NCBI RefSeq assembly: GCF_900105065.1
Contig: NZ_LT629749.1
Coordinates: forward strand, 3,472,001-3,536,000
Source of the DNA: Friedmanniella luteola
Lineage (GTDB): Bacteria > Actinomycetota > Actinomycetes > Propionibacteriales > Propionibacteriaceae
Length of the DNA: 64,000 bases
Reading direction: 5' to 3'
The notes beneath the pieces were generated by a model. It was given only the letters and a program-made list of their open reading frames with translations. It did not search any database and was not told the origin of the DNA. Position numbers and translations under genes: made by a program. Shown piece after piece: positions 27,470 through 35,277 of the stretch (position 1 is the stretch's first letter; every line of letters starts with the position of its first letter).

Positions 27470-29341
27470 CTAGCGGGTGGGACGGAGGAACGGCCGCTGG
27501 GTGGCCTTGTGCGGCTCGTAGACCTGCCGCGCCCGCTGCGTCGAGTCCAGCGTCGAGGTGGCGCTCACGGGCACGTCCCACCAGGCCTCGGAGTCCGGGG
27601 CGCTGACCAGCGGGTCGGTCTCGACGTGGATCACGCAGGCCCCCGCGGACGCCTTGGCGGCCTTGACGGCGTCGGCGAGCTCCGCGGCGGTCGAGGTCCT
27701 GATCACCTCGAGTCCGAAGCTGGCGGCGTTGGCGGCCAGGTCGACCGGCAGGACGTCGCCGTCGAGCCGGCCCGACGCCGGGTTGCGGTAGCGGTACCGC
27801 GTCCCGAAGCGCTGCGAGCCGAGTGACTCCGAGAGCGAGCCGATCGAGGCGTAGCCGTGGTTCTGGACCAGGACGGCGATGATCTTGACCCCCTCCTGGA
27901 CCGCGGTGGCCAGCTCGGTGGCCATCATCAGGTACGAGCCGTCGCCGACCATGACGAAGACGTCCCGGTCCGGGCAGGCCAGCCGGACGCCGATGCCGCC
28001 GGCGACCTCGTAGCCCATCGTGGAGTAGCCGTACTCGACGTGGTAACCCTTCGGGTCGCGCGTCCGCCACAGCTTGTGCAGGTCGCCGGGCATCGAGCCG
28101 GCCGCGCAGACCACGACGTCGCGGGGGTCGGACAGCTCGTTGACCAGGCCGATCACCTCCGCCTGGGTGAGCTTCCCGTCGGCGCCCGCGTTCGGCGTGG
28201 CCGGCAGGTAGACCGACTGGACCTGCGCGTCCCACGCGGCGTCCAGCGCGGTGTACCGGTCCCGGTAGGCGTCGTCGACGCGGTGGCCGTCGAGGAGCCC
28301 GGTCAGGGACTCCAGCGCCTCGCGGGCGTCGGCCACCACGCCGAGGCCGGCGTGCTTGACCGCGTCCAGCCCGGCGACGTTGACGTTGACGAACTGCACG
28401 TCCGGGTCCCGGAAGACGGTCCGGCTCGCGGTGGTGAAGTCGGAGTAGCGGGTGCCGATCCCGATCACCACGTCGGCCTCGGCGGCCACCGCGTTGGCGG
28501 CCGTCGTGCCGGTGGACCCGATCGCGCCCAGGCACTGGGGGTGGTCGTAGCGGAGGGTGCCCTTGCCCGCCTGGCTCTGACCGACGGGGATGCCGGTCGC
28601 CTCGCAGAAGGCGGCGAGGGCGTCGACGGCACCGGAGTAGTGCACCCCGCCGCCGGCGACGACCAGCGGCCGCTCCGCGTCCCGGATGATGTCGGCGGCC
28701 CGGGCGAGGACGGAGCGCTCCGGCAGCGGCCGGGCGATGTGCCAGACCCGGCGTTCGAACAGCTCCACCGGCCAGTCGTGGGCCTGGGCCTGCACGTCCT
28801 GGGGCAGGCAGACGGTGACGGCGCCGGTCTCGGCCGGGTCGGTGAGCACGCGCACGGCGCTCAGCAGCGCCGCCGGCAGCTGCTCCGGCCGCCAGACGCG
28901 GTCGAAGTAGCGGGAGACGGGCCGGAAGCAGTCGTTGACGGTGAGGTCGCCGGCGGACGGCTGCTCGAGCTCCTGCAGCAGCGGCGAGGCCGCACGGTCG
29001 GCGAAGGTGTCGGCGGGCACCAGCAGCACCGGCAGCCGGTTGATCGTGGCCAGGGCCGCACCGGTGACCATGTTCGTCGCGCCGGGGCCGACGCTGGTGG
29101 AGACCACCCAGGTCTGACGCCGGTCCTTCATCCGCGCGTAGGCGACGGCGCTGTGCACCATGGCCTGCTCGTTGCGCCCCAGCACGTAGGGCAGGGCGCC
29201 GGGTTCCTCGAGCTCGGCCTGCAGCAGCGCCTGCCCGAACCCCGCCACGTTGCCGTGGCCGAAGATGCCGAAGCAGCCGGCGAAGAGCTTCTGCTCCACC
29301 CCGTCGGACTCGGAGTACTGGACGCTGAGGAACTTCACCAT
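27470..29341 (-). CDS. iolD: 3D-(3,5/4)-trihydroxycyclohexane-1,2-dione acylhydrolase, 5' end apparently frameshifted
   Basis: 623 aa as an uninterrupted ORF from ATG 29341. Thiamine-diphosphate enzyme that opens the inositol ring. Signatures: GVEQKLFAGCFGIFGHGNVA, VGPGATNMVTGAALAT, and the C-terminal ThDP motif MVGDGSYLMMATEL ... VLVQNHGYASIGSLSES. Family proteins start about 14 residues earlier with TINLTVAQA, and exactly that peptide is encoded upstream of 29341 in frame, but no start codon precedes it. ATG 29430, with GGAAGG six bases upstream, is out of frame by one base. A one-base deletion in the G6 or C7 run between would explain this (653 aa restored). Confidence 0.88.
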   Translation of the reverse strand: MVKFLSVQYSESDGVEQKLFAGCFGIFGHGNVAGFGQALLQAELEEPGALPYVLGRNEQAMVHSAVAYARMKDRRQTWVVSTSVGPGATNMVTGAALATINRLPVLLVPADTFADRAASPLLQELEQPSAGDLTVNDCFRPVSRYFDRVWRPEQLPAALLSAVRVLTDPAETGAVTVCLPQDVQAQAHDWPVELFERRVWHIARPLPERSVLARAADIIRDAERPLVVAGGGVHYSGAVDALAAFCEATGIPVGQSQAGKGTLRYDHPQCLGAIGSTGTTAANAVAAEADVVIGIGTRYSDFTTASRTVFRDPDVQFVNVNVAGLDAVKHAGLGVVADAREALESLTGLLDGHRVDDAYRDRYTALDAAWDAQVQSVYLPATPNAGADGKLTQAEVIGLVNELSDPRDVVVCAAGSMPGDLHKLWRTRDPKGYHVEYGYSTMGYEVAGGIGVRLACPDRDVFVMVGDGSYLMMATELATAVQEGVKIIAVLVQNHGYASIGSLSESLGSQRFGTRYRYRNPASGRLDGDVLPVDLAANAASFGLEVIRTSTAAELADAVKAAKASAGACVIHVETDPLVSAPDSEAWWDVPVSATSTLDSTQRARQVYEPHKATQRPFLRPTR

Positions 29342-29430
29342 CGCCTGGGCGACGGTCAGGTTGATCGTCGTCGCGGGGGCGCTCGGGGGGGTCGTCCCCC
29401 CGCGGGTGGGACGGTCTCGACGGGCGACAT
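29342..29430 (-). other. Probable displaced 5' coding segment of iolD with homopolymer runs
   Basis: From ATG 29430 the reading is MSPVETVPPAGG, then a run of six G and, nine bases from its end, a run of seven C. The frame of the conserved TINLTVAQA is entered only if one base is added here. 29430 to 27470 is 1961 bases, one short of 654 codons. Either a sequencing error, a real frameshift, or slippage at translation. Confidence 0.75.
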
Positions 29431-29432
29431 GC

Positions 29433-30311
29433 TCAGCCTTCCTCGGCAGCGGTGAGTCGGGGGTCGACGTCCTGCTCGGCCCAGGTGCCGCGCACCCAGG
29501 TCTGGTCGGGGTGGTCGGAGATGAGCCAGGCCCGTTCCGGCGAGGGACCAGCCATCACGTTCAGGTAGTACATGGCGTAGCCGGGGGCGGCGACGCAGGG
29601 ACCGTGCCAGCCGTGCGGTACCAGCACCGTGTCCCGGTCGTGGACCTCTTCGAGGAGGTCGATCGGGTGCCCCGGCGAGGAGGAGGTGCGCATGAAGCCC
29701 AGCCCGGGTTCGCCGTGCGGGCCCGAGGCGATCTCGAAGTAGTAGATCTCCTCCAGCTCGGACTCGGTGGCCGTGGCCTCGTCGTGCTTGTGCGCCGGGT
29801 AGGACGACCAGTTGCCGCCGGGCGTGATCACCTCGCACGCGATGATCGCGCCGGCCTCCAGGGCCTCGGGGGTGGCGAAGTTGCGGACCTGGCGGCTGGA
29901 CTGGCCGGCCCCCCGGAGCTCGACGGGCACCTGTGCCGCCGGCCCGTACCGCACGGGCAGCACCCGGTCGGTGCGGGCGCCGCAGAGCGCGAAGCGGCCG
30001 CCGGCCGCGGAGTGCAGGGTGGCCACCTGGTCGACGGGCAGGTAGGCGAAGTCGGTGGGCCCGGCGAACACGTCGGGCCGGCCGTCGAGCTCGAGGTGCG
30101 CCCCGTCCACCTCGACGGCCACCGCGCCGCTCAGCGGCACCACGACCACCTCGGCGTCGCCGGTGTGCAGCGTGTGCGTGCCGGCCGGCGGCAACGTCAG
30201 AACCCGGAGGCTGGAGTAGCCCCAGGACGCCGACGCCGGGGTGACCTCGACGTCGTAGTCGCCCCGGGCCGCACGGCCGGCGGGCAGGAACAGGTCGCCC
30301 ACTCCGCTCAC
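29433..30311 (-). CDS. iolB: 5-Deoxy-glucuronate isomerase
   Basis: 292 aa bicupin. It isomerises 5-deoxy-glucuronate to 2-deoxy-5-keto-gluconate. Conserved cupin metal-binding stretch GGNWSSYPAHKHDEATATES (two His, Glu), then EEIYYFEIASGPHGE and VPHGWHGPCVAAPGYAMYYL in the second half. The start GTG 30311 overlaps the stop of the upstream gene as GTGA; anything further upstream in this frame is antisense-like shadow. The stop is two bases before the likely true iolD start. Confidence 0.93.
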   Translation of the reverse strand: MSGVGDLFLPAGRAARGDYDVEVTPASASWGYSSLRVLTLPPAGTHTLHTGDAEVVVVPLSGAVAVEVDGAHLELDGRPDVFAGPTDFAYLPVDQVATLHSAAGGRFALCGARTDRVLPVRYGPAAQVPVELRGAGQSSRQVRNFATPEALEAGAIIACEVITPGGNWSSYPAHKHDEATATESELEEIYYFEIASGPHGEPGLGFMRTSSSPGHPIDLLEEVHDRDTVLVPHGWHGPCVAAPGYAMYYLNVMAGPSPERAWLISDHPDQTWVRGTWAEQDVDPRLTAAEEG

Positions 30312-31216
30312 CGGACCATCGAGACGGCGGTGTCGACGGCCTTGGTCACGTCGTCGTCGCCCGGGTAGAGCATGGTCCGGCCGAGCACCAGACCGCGGAC
30401 CGACGGCAGGGCCAGCGCCGCCTGCCAGCGCGCGTAGGTCTCGTCCGGCGCGCCGTCGGGGTCGCCGCCGAGCAGCAGGGTGGGCAGGGTCGTCGCGTCC
30501 ATGACCCGCTCCATCTCCTCGACGACCGGCAGCTTCAGCCAGGTGTAGGCGCTGGTGGCCCCGAGGCCCTGGGCGATGTGGACCGACTTGATCACCGCGT
30601 CCGGGCTGAGGTCGTTGGCGACCCTGCCGTCGACGCGCCGGGACATGAACGGCTCGACCAGGGCGACCAGCCGGGCGCGGTTCAGCTCGGTGACGGCCTG
30701 GCCGCACTGCTCGAGGGTGGCCACGGTGCCCGGGTCGTCGAGGTCGATGCGGGTGAGCATCTTGGCGCCGTCGAAGCGGGCCTCGACGGTGCCCTGGACG
30801 TCGTAGCCGGTGCGCCGGTCGTCCAGCTCGAACGTGGCGCCCTGCAGCCCGCCGCGGTTCATGGAGGAGAACACGAGCTTGTCCTCCAGGGCGCCGAGGA
30901 GCAGCAGGTCCTCGGCGATGTCCGCCGTCGCGAGCAGTCCGTCGACCCCGGGCCGGGCGAGAGCGGTGGCGAGCCGTGCCAGCAGGTCCCGCCGGTCGTT
31001 CATGGCGGTCGGTCGACCGGCGGCGGCCAGGGCACCCCGCGCGGGGTGGTCGCACGCCAGGATCATCAGCCGCCCGTCGACCCCGAAGACCTCCGGCCGC
31101 CGGCTCCGACCGGCCAGCAGCTGCGCGATGCGCTGGGGCTCGCGGGCCCGGACCTCGTTGATCTCCCCGACCGAGGCCACGAAGCCCGGGCGGAGCGCGG
31201 TCGTCACGGCGCTCAC
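30308..31216 (-). CDS. Cgl0158-family (beta/alpha)8-barrel aldolase-like protein of iol operon
   Basis: 302 aa. Matches the Cgl0158 family found inside actinobacterial iol operons: GRLMILACDHPARGALAAAG near the N-terminus, the LVALVEPF strand and the K in VIKSVHIAQGLGATSAYTWL. No IolJ-type class II aldolase is present, so this protein may split 2-deoxy-5-keto-gluconate-6-phosphate into malonate semialdehyde and DHAP. That role is inference from context. Coupled on both sides by GTGA overlaps with iolC and iolB. Confidence 0.82.
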   Translation of the reverse strand: MSAVTTALRPGFVASVGEINEVRAREPQRIAQLLAGRSRRPEVFGVDGRLMILACDHPARGALAAAGRPTAMNDRRDLLARLATALARPGVDGLLATADIAEDLLLLGALEDKLVFSSMNRGGLQGATFELDDRRTGYDVQGTVEARFDGAKMLTRIDLDDPGTVATLEQCGQAVTELNRARLVALVEPFMSRRVDGRVANDLSPDAVIKSVHIAQGLGATSAYTWLKLPVVEEMERVMDATTLPTLLLGGDPDGAPDETYARWQAALALPSVRGLVLGRTMLYPGDDDVTKAVDTAVSMVR

Positions 31217-32259
31217 CGGCCGGCCACGACGTGGTTGGCGTGGGCGAGGTCGAGGTCGGCGTTCGGGTCACCGCCGGCGAGCAGGGTCTCGATCTCGGCC
31301 TCGGTGGGCATGGCGGTCGAGCACTCCAGCCGCGAGGCCACGATGGCTCCGGCGGCGTTGGCGTGCGCGAGCACCTTCTCCAGCGGCCAGCCGGCCAGCA
31401 GCCCGTGGCAGAGCGAGCCGCCGAACGAGTCGCCCGCCCCGAGGCCGTTGAGCGGCGTGATCGGGAGGGGCGGGCTCTCCACGCGCTCGCCGGACCGGGT
31501 CTTGGCCAGCACGCCCTTGGGCCCCTGCTTGACGACGGCGAGCTCGACGCCGGCGGCGAGCAGCGCGTCGGCCGCCCGCTCCGGGTCCGTCTCCCCCACC
31601 GCGACCTCGCACTCCTCGCGGTTGCCGACGGCGACCGTCACCTGGGGCAGCACCTTCTGCACCTGCTCGCTCGCGTGCCCGGGCGTCGCCCAGAACATCG
31701 GGCGGTAGTCGAGGTCCAGCACGGTGTGCGGCCGACGGGCCCGGGCCTCCAGGACGGCGAAGTGGGACGCCCGGCTCGGCTCCTCGCTCAGGCCGCTGAC
31801 CGAGAGCCACATCAGGGCCGTGGCGCGGACGGCGTCCAGGTCCAGGTCCTCGGGGCGCACCTGCAGGTCCGGCGCGGTCGGCTTGCGGTAGAAGTACAGC
31901 GGGAAGTCGTCCGGCGGGAAGATCTCGCAGAAGGTGACCGGCGTCGCGTAGGTCGGGTTGGTCACCACGTGCGTGTCGGTGACGCCGAGGTCGCGCAGCT
32001 CCCGGCGCACGTAGCGGCCGAACGGGTCGTCCCCGACGCCGGTGATGATGCCGGTGCGGTGGCCCAGCCGGGCGGCCGCGACGGCGACGTTGGCGGTGGT
32101 GCCCCCGAGGTACTTGCCGAAGGTCTGCACGTCCTCCAGCCCGACACCGACCTGGAGGGGGTAGATGTCCACCCCGGCCCGCCCGAAGGTCAGCACCTCC
32201 AGGGGTCCGTCCACCGGGCCCTGCGACGGCAGGGAGGCGGGCTGGGCGTCGCTGCTCAT
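31213..32259 (-). CDS. iolC: 5-Dehydro-2-deoxygluconokinase (PfkB family)
   Basis: 348 aa. It phosphorylates 2-deoxy-5-keto-gluconate, the inducer-generating step of inositol catabolism. PfkB features: N-terminal FGRAGVDIYPLQVGVGLED, KYLGGTTANVAVAAARLG (signature 1), AVVKQGPKGVLAK, and the C-terminal catalytic NGLGAGDSFGGSLCHG with the Asp base. First gene of the operon; ATG 32259 has GGAGGAG at six bases. Confidence 0.94.
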   Translation of the reverse strand: MSSDAQPASLPSQGPVDGPLEVLTFGRAGVDIYPLQVGVGLEDVQTFGKYLGGTTANVAVAAARLGHRTGIITGVGDDPFGRYVRRELRDLGVTDTHVVTNPTYATPVTFCEIFPPDDFPLYFYRKPTAPDLQVRPEDLDLDAVRATALMWLSVSGLSEEPSRASHFAVLEARARRPHTVLDLDYRPMFWATPGHASEQVQKVLPQVTVAVGNREECEVAVGETDPERAADALLAAGVELAVVKQGPKGVLAKTRSGERVESPPLPITPLNGLGAGDSFGGSLCHGLLAGWPLEKVLAHANAAGAIVASRLECSTAMPTEAEIETLLAGGDPNADLDLAHANHVVAGR

Positions 32260-32305
32260 GTCTCTCCTCCGGGACGGACCGGCTCGGTGAGCGCGGTCCT
32301 CGTCG

Positions 32306-32335
32306 AACCTAGGGCTTGCCTCCGGCCGATGTCAA
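32306..32335 (-). promoter_or_regulatory. iol operon promoter
   Basis: Minus strand TTGACA (32330-32335), 18-base spacer and TAGGTT (32306-32311). Consensus -35 and a good -10 give a leader of about 40 bases to iolC. This is the clearest classical promoter in the window and is in a locally A/T-rich patch. Confidence 0.75.
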
Positions 32336-32339
32336 TCAA

Positions 32340-32351
32340 TTGTTCGGACAA
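32340..32351. promoter_or_regulatory. Candidate IolR/GntR operator just upstream of the iol -35 box
   Basis: TTGTTCGGACAA, an imperfect TTGT-N4-ACAA palindrome four bases upstream of the -35 box. On the other strand TGTCCGAACA fits nine of ten positions of the IolR motif reported for C. glutamicum (KGWCHTRACA, from memory). No iolR gene is present in the window. Confidence 0.45.
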
Positions 32352-32544
32352 AGGGTCAAGAGCGGGTCTGGCTCCTCAGCGACGTCAGCGGCCGCCCTCG
32401 GGGAACCGCACCCGGCCTGGCCCGGAGGACCAGTCCGCCCGCTGCTGGTCGGCGTCGCGGCCGGTCTGGACGCCGCTGCGGACGAGAGGCCGCACGGCTC
32501 CCGGGAGGGTCGGAGCCCGGTGGCGTGCCTGCTCGTGCGCGACG

Positions 32545-33543
32545 TCAGGGACGGGTGCGGCGCAGCCCGACCAGGAAGCCGGTCCCCCACGACAGGTGGG
32601 TCGCCGCGAGGACCACGGGCAGCCAGGCGCGGGCCCGGGCCGGCATCGGCCCGGCGGTCGCGGCGCCGACGACGACGATCGCCAGGTAGCCGAGGGGGGC
32701 GGCGAAGCCGACCTTGAGCAGCCGGGACCCCGCCAGCTCCCCGACCAGGCCGGCGACCGTGCCGACGGCGATGCCGGTGACCGCCACCGGCGGCGCCAGG
32801 TAGCGCAGGTTGGCCGTCTCGGGGTGACGGCGCACGACCTCGCGGCGCCACTTGCCCGTGTCGTACATCTGCTGGACCAGGGCCCGCAGGGAGGAGCGCG
32901 GCCGGTAGGTGACCCGGAGCTCCGGGGAGAACCAGATCCGCCGCCCGCTCCCCCGCAACCGGTAGTTGAGCTCCCAGTCCTGCGCCCGGTGCATGGTCTC
33001 GTCGAAGCCGCCCACCGCCGCCAGGGCCTCCTTGCGGAAGACCCCGAGGAACACCGTCTCGGCCTCCCCGGCCGGTGAGTCGGCCAGGTGGAAGGCGGTG
33101 CCGCCCAGGCCGAGCCGGGTGGTGTAGGCCGAGGCGACGGCCTGCTCGAAGGCCGAGTGCCCCTGGGCGTCCATCACCCCGCCGACGTTGGCCGCGCCCG
33201 TCTCCTCGAGCAGCTCGACCGCGCGGGCGATGTAGCCGTCGGTCAGCTCGCCGTGCCCGTCGACCCGGACGACCAGGTCGTGCCGGGCCGCCGCGACACC
33301 CAGGTTGAGGGCGTGCGGGGTGCGCCCCGCGGGGTTGTCGACGACCCGGATGCGGTCGTCGTCGGCCGCGAGCCGCGCGGCGATCTCGTGGGTGGCGTCA
33401 CGGCTCGGCCCGACGGCCAGGATGACCTCGAGCTCGCCCGGGTAGTCCTGGTCGAGGACCCGCTGGACGGCGGCCGCGAGGTGCCGCTCCTCGTTCAGCA
33501 CGGGCATGACGACGCTGACCCCGGGCCAGCTGCGTGCGCTCAT
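32545..33543 (-). CDS. Family 2 glycosyltransferase
   Basis: 332 aa. GT2 fold: VSVVMPVLNEERHLAAAVQR, EVILAVGPSRDAT, the metal-binding DLVVRVDGHGELTDGYIARA, and a GGFDETMHRAQDWELNYRLR acceptor/catalytic segment. The C-terminal third has three or so hydrophobic helices, so it is probably membrane associated. It resembles succinoglycan/ExoA-like transferases. It lies 81 bases downstream of the LCP gene on the same strand, which suggests a cell-wall glycopolymer role. ATG 33543. The 193 bases between its stop and the iol operator hold nothing I recognise. Confidence 0.85.
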   Translation of the reverse strand: MSARSWPGVSVVMPVLNEERHLAAAVQRVLDQDYPGELEVILAVGPSRDATHEIAARLAADDDRIRVVDNPAGRTPHALNLGVAAARHDLVVRVDGHGELTDGYIARAVELLEETGAANVGGVMDAQGHSAFEQAVASAYTTRLGLGGTAFHLADSPAGEAETVFLGVFRKEALAAVGGFDETMHRAQDWELNYRLRGSGRRIWFSPELRVTYRPRSSLRALVQQMYDTGKWRREVVRRHPETANLRYLAPPVAVTGIAVGTVAGLVGELAGSRLLKVGFAAPLGYLAIVVVGAATAGPMPARARAWLPVVLAATHLSWGTGFLVGLRRTRP

Positions 33544-33624
33544 CGGGTCATCCTGTCAGCCCCGCCGGGTGCGGCCCGGAGCACGCGCCCCGGCGGGCCC
33601 ACGTCGCCGCTCGGGACGTCCGGC

Positions 33625-35097
33625 TCAGGCGGAGCAGACCGCGGTCAGGTCGTCGGTGTCCGCGCCCTTGCTGGCGGCCGGCTTCTTCTTCTTCGGCGCG
33701 GTGCTGGCGCTGCTGGGGGCCGGGCTGCTGGCGGTGGCGGTGGCGACCGGCTTCGGCGCGTCCTTGGCCTCCGAGGCGGCGATCTTGTCGGCCACGGCAC
33801 CGCGGAGGACGTCGAAGTCGGGAGCCCCCGGCTGGATCAGCGGCGGCACCACGGCGAGGCTCGACGTCGGCAGCTTCTTGGCCTTGAGGGCCAGGTCCAT
33901 CATCGTCCCGACCTCGGTGGTGGGCACGCTGGTGGCCACCACCTCCTGGCCCGCCGCGGCGATCTTGTTGAAGTTCGTCAGCACCGTGGCCGGGTCCATC
34001 TGGTCGAGCATCGCGTTCATCACGCACTTCTGCCGCACCATCCGGTCGTAGTCGCTGGAGTCCGCGCGCGAGCGGGCGAACCACAGCGCCTCCCGGCCCG
34101 TGAGGTGGCGGTCCTTGCCCGCCTCGACGTAGCCGTGGATCTTGGTGCTGCCGCCGCCGATCGGCACCCGGCGGTAGACGTCCATGGTGATGCCGCCGAC
34201 GGCGTCGACGAGGTCCTCGAAGCCCTTGAGGTCGATGAGCGCCCAGTAGTTGATCTGGAGCCCGGTCGCGCCCTCGATCGCCTCGACCGTGGCCTGGGCG
34301 CCCGGGTTGCGGACGCCGGGGTACAGCTCGGGGTGCTCCGTCGCGTAGGTGTAGACCGCGTTGAGCATGCACGAGTGGTCGGCGCAGGTGTAGCCGTGCG
34401 GGAACTCCGCGTGCAGCGGCGAGGACTCCGGGAACGGGACGTCCTCGAGGTTGCGCGGCAGGCTGATCAGGACCGTCCGGCCCGTCTCGGCGTCGACGCT
34501 CGCCACCGTCATGCTGTCCGGCCGCAGCCCCACCCGGTCCGCGCCGGCGTCCCCGCCCAGCATCAGCACGTTGTAGCGGCCGTGCTTGACCTCCTGGTCA
34601 CCGCCTCCGGCGAAGACCGAGGCCATCAGGTCCCGCTGGGAGGAGACGATCGACGCCGAGGCGAGGAGCCCGCCGACGACGGTGAAGACCAGGGCGAGGT
34701 TCAGCACGGCGAAGCCGAGGCGGTGCCGTCGGGCCAGCTCCGGCGGCCGGCTGATCCGCCAGGCGTCGACGAGGAGCAGGCCCCAGCCCAGGCCCAGCAC
34801 CACGAGGGCCACCTGGACCAGCCGGAGCGTGACGCCGCTGGTGACGAGGGCGATGGCCCCGTTGCGCCAGACCAGCGCCAGCAGCGCGACCAGGGCCAGC
34901 AGCACCCAGAGACCGATCCAGACCCGCAGCGCGATCCGGCCGACCGCCCGGTTGCCCGCCGCGATCTGCGCGGACCCGGGCAGCACCAGGGTCATGCCGA
35001 GGAAGGTGAGCCCCCGGCGCAGCTTGACGCGCTCGCTGCGCTGCTGGGGGGTGTGCAGGGTGGTCGGGAGGTGGTCCTCCGCGGTGCTGATCGACAC
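33625..35097 (-). CDS. LytR-CpsA-Psr (LCP) family protein
   Basis: 490 aa. About four hydrophobic N-terminal segments (residues ~45-170) precede the extracytoplasmic LCP domain: NVLMLGGDAGADRVGLRPDSM, VLISLPRNLEDVPFP, YWALIDLKGFEDLVDAVGGI and REALWFARSRADSSDYDRMVRQ. These contain the Arg and Asp residues that bind polyprenyl pyrophosphate. LCP enzymes attach glycopolymers to peptidoglycan. The Ala/Lys-rich tail with KKKKPAASKG is unusual. The start GTG 35097 begins just before VSISTAEDHLP, with AAAGG upstream. Divergent from a second LCP gene. Confidence 0.92.
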   Translation of the reverse strand: MSISTAEDHLPTTLHTPQQRSERVKLRRGLTFLGMTLVLPGSAQIAAGNRAVGRIALRVWIGLWVLLALVALLALVWRNGAIALVTSGVTLRLVQVALVVLGLGWGLLLVDAWRISRPPELARRHRLGFAVLNLALVFTVVGGLLASASIVSSQRDLMASVFAGGGDQEVKHGRYNVLMLGGDAGADRVGLRPDSMTVASVDAETGRTVLISLPRNLEDVPFPESSPLHAEFPHGYTCADHSCMLNAVYTYATEHPELYPGVRNPGAQATVEAIEGATGLQINYWALIDLKGFEDLVDAVGGITMDVYRRVPIGGGSTKIHGYVEAGKDRHLTGREALWFARSRADSSDYDRMVRQKCVMNAMLDQMDPATVLTNFNKIAAAGQEVVATSVPTTEVGTMMDLALKAKKLPTSSLAVVPPLIQPGAPDFDVLRGAVADKIAASEAKDAPKPVATATASSPAPSSASTAPKKKKPAASKGADTDDLTAVCSA

Positions 35098-35265
35098 CTG
35101 GGGGCCTTTCGTGGGCTGCGGGGAAGGCGACCGGCGCGACGACCTGCCCGACGGGCGTGCAGGGCGCGCGAGGCCGCAGTCAGTATGGGCGCGGCCGGCG
35201 GTCGGGCCGCCCGTGCCACGCCGGGGCGAGGCTCCTTTCGCACCCTCGGTGCGGGGGCCCCCCGG

Positions 35266-35271
35266 TACCCT
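35266..35271 (+). promoter_or_regulatory. -10 box of leaderless second LCP gene
   Basis: TACCCT six bases before ATG 35278, with no ribosome binding site. Confidence 0.5.
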
Positions 35272-35277
35272 CGGGGC

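Noticed and set aside
30312-31271. Upstream extension of the iolB frame through the Cgl0158-like gene
   Set aside because: Arg/Pro/Gly-rich shadow; iolB homology begins at GTG 30311, which overlaps the previous stop.
32306-32351. Control of the iol operon by the LacI protein encoded at 44141
   Set aside because: The TGAACCGGT operator is absent here; the iol site is TTGT-N4-ACAA type.
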